Source of the DNA: Bacteroidota bacterium
GTDB lineage: Bacteria > Bacteroidota > Bacteroidia > Palsa-965
Length of the DNA: 36,675 nt
Assembly: GCA_003151415.1 (NCBI GenBank)
Contig: PLXK01000129.1
Coordinates: 5,618 to 42,292, forward strand
Direction of reading: 5' to 3'
Shown here: positions 31,083-36,675 of the stretch, piece after piece
How positions within the stretch are numbered: position 1 is the first letter of the stretch
How the letters are laid out: every line of letters begins with the position of its first letter
The notes under the pieces: model-generated
Seen by the model: the letters and a program-made list of their open reading frames with translations, nothing else
What the model was told of the DNA's origin: nothing
Databases searched by the model: none
Translations under genes and position numbers: made by a program

Positions 31083-33842
31083 TCATCGTTTGATAAACTT
31101 CTTACAGGATACCCCTTCTTTGTCCTGCACCCTTAGAAAATAAATCCCTTCACTCAAGGCAGAAATATCCACTGTATGCAAACCCTGTGAAAGCTCGCTC
31201 TGGAGAATAATTTGCTTGCCAGTGAGATCGAGCACGCTTAATTTATAGACGCCCTGTGTCAGGGTGTAATTCACAAACAGGATGTTTTGTGCCGGATTGG
31301 GATAGACTTCCAGATCCGGTTTTTGTTTTTGAATATCCTCCACCCCGGTATAAAAACCAAAGCACGATGGGGCATTGTGCTGTTGAAACCAGGATTCTAT
31401 TTTTTGATTATCTGCCAGGTTCTTCATAAAAAATGGCTGGGATTTTGGTGCAAGAGCGGTGTCGCGGGTAAACACGACGGCATAGTCAAAACTCACCATC
31501 GAGTCTGCTTTCAGATCAAAGGGGCCGCAAGATATAACAAATCTCCTGTCGCCGGGAGGGTTGCCGGCCGTTGGTTCGGACCAGCCGGTGGTATCGTAGG
31601 CAAAATCCGGGAACATGAATCGGGTAGCGACACTGCCACCGACTCCATTTCCTCCATAGGTAAGTAGCGATGTATCTTTCCATCTGCCGGTATTGTACTC
31701 GTAAAAATTCTGTGGATAAAGTGTGCTTGAAATTCCTCCGCCTCCCGAAGCCACCAGTCCCGGATTGCCATTGACACTGAAGTCGTTGTTGTAGGCTGTG
31801 AATCCGGTCATTAAATTCCGTTCTCCGGGTTCATCGATAACGCCGTTGTTGTTGTTGTCTATTCCATCGCCGGGTACTGCCAGCGGTCCATTGAGAATAA
31901 TGGTGCTGAGCATGGGCGGTTTGCATCCGTATGTCCCTATAGATCCTGTGCCATCGCAATTTGCGCCGTTGTATACATAGCCATAATTTCCTTTGGGATT
32001 GCAACCTACATAATCATCGCTGTAAAGACCCAGATCGCAATCTTCCCACATGCCCAATTCTACTTTGTGATAATTCCGGGAACTTCGGTTAAAGATCTGG
32101 TAATTGTAAAAAGTGGTGTAGTTAAGCACCTTGTCGCTGTCTGCAATACTCTGGCAGGAATATGAGTAGGCCGATGCATGTACTTCCACTTTTAGCGGAG
32201 TCCCTCCGCTTTCCGTATGAGCGGCAAGATTGTCATTGAAAATCCAGTAAAGCATCTCATCGCCCTTGATATCCGGATAATCTCCTCCGGTCATGGGGTC
32301 GTAGATTCCATTGTGATTCACATCGATGAAGGGAGCCATGTTGTGCATGTTTTTTCCATTCCCGTGAGCTGGCCAGCTGAGTATATCTGCAAGCGGAATG
32401 TACGTACCTGCCGCAACGGCACCCTTGTTGAAGTAATAGATAAATTCTCCGATCTTGTATTTGTCCACCTTCCAGATTTTGTCATAAGCAGCCGCCGTCA
32501 CCGAGTCTGTTCCGCCGGTAATGGTATCCAGCGGGCCCGGCCAATAATCATACCCGTTCTGCCGATAGGTCATAGCCGCCTGGTGAAGCGATCCTGAATT
32601 ATCCAGTCCGCCGATCCAAAGCGCGGAAGCAAAAATGGCCGATGCCCCTCCTCCTTTCGGGACTTCATAATGGGCGCTTACGTGGTTCCAGTCCATATCG
32701 CCTTCAACCATCATGGTGGCTTTCACTTCGTTCAGGTCAAGATCTTTGCAATTGTCATAATTGAGTCCATTCAGTTTGTCGGTATAGGCACTTGCATCAA
32801 AAGAAATCAAGCCACTCTGGGGCCCGTTTGCCGGATTTGCATTTGTGCCGCCGTTCAAGTTGACAAACCAAATTTTTCCTGTGCTTGCTTCATACGCTGC
32901 ATAATAGTTCGTTTCGATGAGTGAATCGACATAGAGGTAAGTCTTCTGGGAAGTAATTTCTGCAATTGAGCCAACCTGCATACCGGATATCCCGCCACCA
33001 CCCCCATAAACATTACACAGGGGCCCGCCATGAGGCCCTCTGCAAATTGATGCCAGAGAAGTTGCTAAACTTGCCGGGGCCTGACTAATCGTCTGACTTA
33101 TAAGCGCAAGTGTTTTGCCTGTGAGTGAATAAAGGGCTCCGGGGAGATATGTATTGACATACCCGGGACCGTTAATTCCAATCCATTTAACACCAGAGGC
33201 ATCGATGTAAATACTTTTTACAACATTGCTTTTCAAAACCGAATTGGAGGTGTTGTAAGTGGTCCACACCGATCCCTGTAAACTGCAAAAGCCCCTGTTC
33301 GTTCCCGCCCACAAAGTGCCATTGGTTTCGAAAGCCAGTGTGTAGACCGTGTCACTGGCAAGTCCTGAATTGGATGTCGAATACGAAGACCAGGTAGTGC
33401 CGTTAAATACGGAAATGCCATTGTCAGTGGCAAACCAGACATTGGGACCCTGCACATTTATCGCATTCACGTTGTTGCCTGCCAGGCCTGAATTGGCGGT
33501 ATTGTAAGTCACCCACATTGTACCGTCAAACCAACAGGCTCCTTTTGCCGTGCCCACCCAGGTAATGTTTGCAGCGGCAGGTTCAACAGCCAATACCGAG
33601 TCGCTTGCCAGACCCGAATTCAGGGTGTTGTAAACAGTCCAGCTGCTGCCGTTGAATTTCCCCAAACCCATGAGGCGGAAACAAACCCATTTGTTGTTTG
33701 CGTTGTCAATAGCCAACCCGGTTTTTTGATTGGACATATAAGCCGGATTGGAAACGGGCACCGGATAGATCTTGAATCCGTTTTGAGCATCCGAAGATGC
33801 GATAACTGCCAGGCCGAACAGGACAAGTAATTTCTTTTTCAT
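31083..33842 (-). CDS. T9SS-sorted exported protein with propeller repeats
   Basis: 919 residues, exported in two steps. A signal peptide (MKKKLLVLFGLAVIASSDAQ) is followed by four tandem 41-42-residue repeats with the SSWTVYNTxNSGL pattern at about 66, 108, 149 and 191, like the two-component-regulator propeller type. The middle (about 340-830) is a large domain with calcium-loop-like DVNHNGIYDP (507-516) and DGIDNNNNGVIDEP (659-672), and with Trp/Tyr-rich strands. The last ~75 residues (843-919: DLEVYPNPAQNILFVN ... GIYFLRVQDKEGVSCKKFIKR) are a type A T9SS sorting domain, predicting export through the type IX system to the cell surface or medium. The substrate or partner is not known. The gene is monocistronic. 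Confidence 0.9.
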   Translation of the reverse strand: MKKKLLVLFGLAVIASSDAQNGFKIYPVPVSNPAYMSNQKTGLAIDNANNKWVCFRLMGLGKFNGSSWTVYNTLNSGLASDSVLAVEPAAANITWVGTAKGACWFDGTMWVTYNTANSGLAGNNVNAINVQGPNVWFATDNGISVFNGTTWSSYSTSNSGLASDTVYTLAFETNGTLWAGTNRGFCSLQGSVWTTYNTSNSVLKSNVVKSIYIDASGVKWIGINGPGYVNTYLPGALYSLTGKTLALISQTISQAPASLATSLASICRGPHGGPLCNVYGGGGGISGMQVGSIAEITSQKTYLYVDSLIETNYYAAYEASTGKIWFVNLNGGTNANPANGPQSGLISFDASAYTDKLNGLNYDNCKDLDLNEVKATMMVEGDMDWNHVSAHYEVPKGGGASAIFASALWIGGLDNSGSLHQAAMTYRQNGYDYWPGPLDTITGGTDSVTAAAYDKIWKVDKYKIGEFIYYFNKGAVAAGTYIPLADILSWPAHGNGKNMHNMAPFIDVNHNGIYDPMTGGDYPDIKGDEMLYWIFNDNLAAHTESGGTPLKVEVHASAYSYSCQSIADSDKVLNYTTFYNYQIFNRSSRNYHKVELGMWEDCDLGLYSDDYVGCNPKGNYGYVYNGANCDGTGSIGTYGCKPPMLSTIILNGPLAVPGDGIDNNNNGVIDEPGERNLMTGFTAYNNDFSVNGNPGLVASGGGGISSTLYPQNFYEYNTGRWKDTSLLTYGGNGVGGSVATRFMFPDFAYDTTGWSEPTAGNPPGDRRFVISCGPFDLKADSMVSFDYAVVFTRDTALAPKSQPFFMKNLADNQKIESWFQQHNAPSCFGFYTGVEDIQKQKPDLEVYPNPAQNILFVNYTLTQGVYKLSVLDLTGKQIILQSELSQGLHTVDISALSEGIYFLRVQDKEGVSCKKFIKR

Positions 33843-34048
33843 AGAAGAGCTTTTTAATTAAGGGCACCCCGGGATGAAAGGAAGCTTTGTCAAACATCGG
33901 CAATTATCTCTGCCTACGATATGCAACTTAGTAAACGGATGTTTTGGATGGATAAGTGGTTGGTTTTTTTAAAGAACTGGTAAAGGCAGGAACTTGTATC
34001 GGGCAGATGCAATCGGAGATTGAAGGTTTTGTTTTTTTGCCTCTTTTT

Positions 34049-34318
34049 TCAAAGGGCTTGTTCCCCGGCATCGTTTTTAGGACTGATTTTTCCCCATTTG
34101 ATCTTGTCCCAAATCCGTTCATGATAAAAATAGGCAACTGTCGTATAAAGATTGCTCACCAGCATAAACCCAACAGCTACTTTTATTTGCCCTGTAAACA
34201 AATAAATGGAGGTAAAATCCAGAATAAGGATGGCAAGCCGGTAGCTGATTGTTTTTACAAGCGATCTCTTGAGCGTTTCGGTGCGGTGAAGCTTATTGGG
34301 AAGGAATTTTTCTATCAT
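34049..34318 (-). CDS. DUF2061 small membrane protein
   Basis: 89 residues. SLVKTISYRLAILILDFTSI (19-38) and the second hydrophobic stretch VAVGFMLVSNLYTTVAYFYHERIW (47-70) match DUF2061: two membrane helices, with the K-T-x-S-x-R start and the YxHERxW end. The function is unknown; such proteins often sit beside sulfate-assimilation genes, but none are present here. It lies 32 bases after the GNAT gene. About 200 bases between its stop and the T9SS-protein start (33843-34048) hold no gene or clear terminator that I can see. Confidence 0.85.
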   Translation of the reverse strand: MIEKFLPNKLHRTETLKRSLVKTISYRLAILILDFTSIYLFTGQIKVAVGFMLVSNLYTTVAYFYHERIWDKIKWGKISPKNDAGEQAL

Positions 34319-34350
34319 GGCTTCTTTGAAGGATTATTCGGATTGGAAAA

Positions 34351-34776
34351 TTATTCGGAAAGGCAATGTTGTTGTTCCTGTTTTTCATCTTTGGGCCAGA
34401 TGAAGGCAGACTTCTGTCTTTTCCAGCCCATCTTTTTATAAAAACCATCTTTCTCGGGAGCGGCGGTGAGGGTAACGAAATTGTATCCGGCCAGTTTTGA
34501 TTTCAGATTTTCAACAACTGTTTTCCCTAATCCCTTGCCCTGGAAATCGGGATGTACCACAACGTCTACAAGAAGTGCGTAATAGATTCCGTCGTCAACA
34601 GTTCTGCCGAAAGCTACAAGCTCTTGCTTGTCAGTACAAATAAAGCAGGTGTGGGTGCTTGCTCGAAATGATTCTTCAATCTTTTCTGGGGAGCGGTATC
34701 CCCAGCCAACGGATTCAAATAGTTCGGAAACCCGTCTCCAGTTTACATTTTCAAGATTGTTTTGAATGGTTTTCAT
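34351..34776 (-). CDS. Small GNAT acetyltransferase
   Basis: 141 residues of the GNAT fold. VDVVVHPDFQGKGLGKTVVENL (about 70-91) holds the acetyl-CoA pyrophosphate-binding Q-x-x-G-x-G/A loop (QGKGLG), and the family end GFYKKMGWKRQ follows. N-terminal RRVSELFESVGWGYR and FGRTVDDGIYYALLVDVVV match the small yjgM/yhbS-like single-domain type. The substrate is unknown. It starts at the ATG at 34776, 25 bases after the aldo/keto reductase stop, and is followed by DUF2061. Likely co-transcribed. Confidence 0.9.
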   Translation of the reverse strand: MKTIQNNLENVNWRRVSELFESVGWGYRSPEKIEESFRASTHTCFICTDKQELVAFGRTVDDGIYYALLVDVVVHPDFQGKGLGKTVVENLKSKLAGYNFVTLTAAPEKDGFYKKMGWKRQKSAFIWPKDEKQEQQHCLSE

Positions 34777-34801
34777 AGCGAATGGTTTGAATGTATACCG
34801 T

Positions 34802-35761
34802 TCAGTTCTCTTCGCCGGCCTTGTTCAGTAAGTCTATCGTGCCTGTTTGAAGAACAAGTTCAGTTGCTTTTGCAATTTCTTTCCATTGCTTGACGCTTGT
34901 TGCGCTGACAATGGGCGCTGTGATTCCCGGTCTGGCCAGGAGCCAGGCCAGCGCCACTGTGGCGGGGGTGGAATTCAGGTTTTTGGAAACGGCATCAAGG
35001 GCATCGAGAATCCGGAATCCCCGTTCGGTCAAATACCCTTCCACCCGGTATCCTCTTTCACTTTGGCCCAGGTCTTCTTTTGTTCTGTATTTTCCGGTAA
35101 GGAATCCGCTTGCCAAGGAATAGTAGTTGATGACACCTATTCCCTTTTCAAGACACAATTTTGCCAGGTCCTTTTCGAATTCTTTGCGGTCGTATAAATT
35201 GTACAAAGGCTGCAGGCTCTGGTAGGCAGGATACCCTTTTTCTGCATTGATGGCTAAGGAGGCCGAAAGTCTTTCGGCAGTGAAATTCGAGGCCCCGATG
35301 ACTCTGACCTTGCCTTGTTTGATCAGCTGCCCATAGGTTTGAAGCGTTTGCTCCACAGGGGTTTCCAGATCATCCACGTGCGATTGATACAAATCAATGT
35401 AATCGGTCTGCAGGCGTTTGAGCGATTCGTCCACTTTACGGATGAGGTAAGCGGGTTTGAGTCCGCCATGGCTTTTGTCTGCCAGGCGTTCACCGCCAAC
35501 CTTTGTGGCAATGATTACCTTGTCGCGGTTCTTTTGCTCTTTCATCCACTTGCCGATGATTCGTTCGGACTCGCCTCCCGAATTTCCGGGAACCCACATC
35601 GAATAAATATCGGCGGTATCTATAAAATTAAACCCCGATTCGGTGAAGGCATTCAGCAGTTCAAAGGATCTCTTTTCATCGGCAGTCCAGCCAAAGACAT
35701 TCCCGCCAAAACATAGCGGGGAAACCAGCAGTTCGGATTGACCCAGTTTGCGTTTTTTCAT
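34802..35761 (-). CDS. Aldo/keto reductase
   Basis: 319 residues from the ATG at 35761 (MKKRKLGQSELLVSPLCFGG). It is an NADPH-dependent TIM-barrel oxidoreductase of the AKR family, of the YghZ/Tas-like type. The catalytic tetrad is visible as Asp48 (FNFIDTADIY), Tyr53, Lys87 (IATKVGG) and His128 (YQSHVDD). GKVRVIGASNF and the C-terminal cofactor region TAPIVSATSVKQW are typical. The substrate is unknown, probably aldehydes or ketones. In-frame codons from 35827 to 35762 would precede the family start and are rejected. It lies 72 bases after the NtrC regulator, ahead of GNAT. Confidence 0.92.
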   Translation of the reverse strand: MKKRKLGQSELLVSPLCFGGNVFGWTADEKRSFELLNAFTESGFNFIDTADIYSMWVPGNSGGESERIIGKWMKEQKNRDKVIIATKVGGERLADKSHGGLKPAYLIRKVDESLKRLQTDYIDLYQSHVDDLETPVEQTLQTYGQLIKQGKVRVIGASNFTAERLSASLAINAEKGYPAYQSLQPLYNLYDRKEFEKDLAKLCLEKGIGVINYYSLASGFLTGKYRTKEDLGQSERGYRVEGYLTERGFRILDALDAVSKNLNSTPATVALAWLLARPGITAPIVSATSVKQWKEIAKATELVLQTGTIDLLNKAGEEN

Positions 35762-35833
35762 CCTGTATTGTTTTTGTCGTTCCAGCTGTATTCCTTTTCC
35801 TGCGGTTTCGATGCATAGGGGAAACAAACCGGA

Positions 35834-36675
35834 TCAGTTCTTTTCGATTTTGTATTCTTCCAGCTTTCGGTAAAGGGTGGTCAGGCCGATTCCAAGAAGA
35901 TCGGCTGCCTTGGATTTGTTTCCCTGTGCCTGGCTTAGGATTTTCAGGATGTGGGTCTTTTCAATACTGGCCAGTGAAGAAGGGTTTGTTTGGGCTGTTT
36001 CGTCACACAGCTTTGTGGTGAGTTCGGCAGGCAGCAGATCGGCAGACAGCGACTCTGTTTCGCAAAGGATCACCGCGCGCTCAATGCAATTCTTCAGTTC
36101 CCGTATATTGCCCGTCCAGTTGTATGCTTTGAGTTGTTTCAAAAAAGGTTTATCCATTTCCCGGATTCGTTTTTTGATTTTGGCTGAATAAAGTTTCATG
36201 AAGTGCGTGGCAATCTCCTCAATGTCTTCTTTGCGTTCGCGTAAAGCGGGTATGGTTATTTTGAAAGCGGAAAGCCGGTAATACAGATCGCTGCGAAAGT
36301 GCTGCTCTTCGGCTTCTTTGAGCAGGACCCGGTTTGTGGCTGCGATGATCCGCACATTCACACGGGTGGGTTTTGAATCGCCGATTTTAATAAAGGTCTG
36401 GGTTTCGAGCACACGCAGTAATTTGGCCTGCAGGTCCGGGTTCATTTCTCCGGCTTCGTCCAGAAAGAGGGTGCCGTCATTGGCTTCTTCGAACAATCCT
36501 TTTTTTTCAAATGCGGCACCGGTAAAGGCCCCCCGTTTGTGTCCGAACAGTTCGCTTTCGAGCAGCGTGTCGGGCAGGGCCCCGCAGGCGACTTCGACGA
36601 ACGGCTTCTGCCGGCGGGTGCTGAGCTGGTGGATCGCGCGGGCCGTCATGGTCTTGCCCGTGCCGCTTTCGCCGA
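35834..36675 (-). CDS. Sigma-54-dependent NtrC-type activator, N-terminus cut by window edge
   Basis: Partial: the frame is open to the right edge. It is an AAA+ activator that remodels sigma-54 RNA polymerase. Visible in order are Walker A GESGTGKT (36652-36673), the sigma-54-contacting GAFTGA loop (36515-36532), Walker B as [10 protein letters not shown], the R-finger region [23 protein letters not shown], the [10 protein letters not shown] segment, and a Fis-type helix-turn-helix at the end ([21 protein letters not shown] and [10 protein letters not shown]). The usual N-terminal receiver domain would lie outside the window. It is the first of four collinear genes with AKR, GNAT and DUF2061; whether it controls them is unknown. 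GC content jumps in the last ~135 bases. Confidence 0.93.
   Translation of the reverse strand, partial: GESGTGKTMTARAIHQLSTRRQKPFVEVACGALPDTLLESELFGHKRGAFTGAAFEKKGLFEEANDGTLFLDEAGEMNPDLQAKLLRVLETQTFIKIGDSKPTRVNVRIIAATNRVLLKEAEEQHFRSDLYYRLSAFKITIPALRERKEDIEEIATHFMKLYSAKIKKRIREMDKPFLKQLKAYNWTGNIRELKNCIERAVILCETESLSADLLPAELTTKLCDETAQTNPSSLASIEKTHILKILSQAQGNKSKAADLLGIGLTTLYRKLEEYKIEKN

Overview
The window (36,675 bases, roughly mid-40s to high-40s % GC by eye) reads as a chromosomal segment of a Bacteroidota bacterium. Five things point there: a DAHP synthase fused to a C-terminal chorismate mutase; a MurF-alanine racemase fusion; a small DUF3098 membrane-protein gene inside an ftsX-uppP-truB cluster with queA next to it; a large exported protein ending in a type IX secretion (T9SS) sorting domain; and several upstream regions with the Bacteroidota -7 box TAnnTTTG and little Shine-Dalgarno signal. 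I cannot place it below phylum level. I saw no rRNA, tRNA, CRISPR array, transposase, integrase or phage gene.

Layout from left to right. The 5' part of leuS runs off the left edge on the minus strand. Three plus-strand genes follow: DAHP synthase/chorismate mutase, an exported alpha/beta-hydrolase and recJ. A minus-strand cluster, ispB-like prenyl synthase > MORN_2 lipoprotein > dnaG, converges on recJ. Next come a secreted beta-rich protein of unknown function (minus), a small predicted outer-membrane barrel protein (plus), rlmN (minus), a COG0402-type amidohydrolase (plus) and ispD (minus). The minus-strand block ftsX > DUF3098 > uppP > truB, with queA after it on its own promoter, joins envelope and tRNA-modification genes. 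A MORN_2-repeat protein and a SCO1/SenC protein form a pair. They are followed by rsmI > a small four-helix membrane protein > a quinone-oxidoreductase-like MDR > a GNAT acetyltransferase. An M28 metallopeptidase and a Bacteroidota-type hypothetical protein are separated by palindromic extragenic sequences. tdk and murF-alr are on the plus strand. The right part is minus strand: the T9SS-sorted propeller protein, then a collinear run NtrC-type sigma-54 activator (cut by the right edge) > aldo/keto reductase > GNAT > DUF2061.

Functionally this is mostly core metabolism and cell maintenance: DNA replication and repair (dnaG, recJ, tdk), isoprenoid and undecaprenyl-phosphate supply (ispD, prenyl synthase, uppP), peptidoglycan precursor synthesis (murF-alr), translation and RNA modification (leuS, rlmN, queA, truB, rsmI) and aromatic amino-acid synthesis. 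IspD, UppP and MurF-Alr all serve envelope synthesis, but they are not in one operon. I found no convincing undescribed system. The most interesting items are small: a long UppP/TruB coding overlap, -7 promoter boxes sitting almost on top of start codons, two different palindromic extragenic elements bracketing the M28 peptidase gene, several exported proteins of unknown role, and an abrupt GC-rich end within the NtrC gene.
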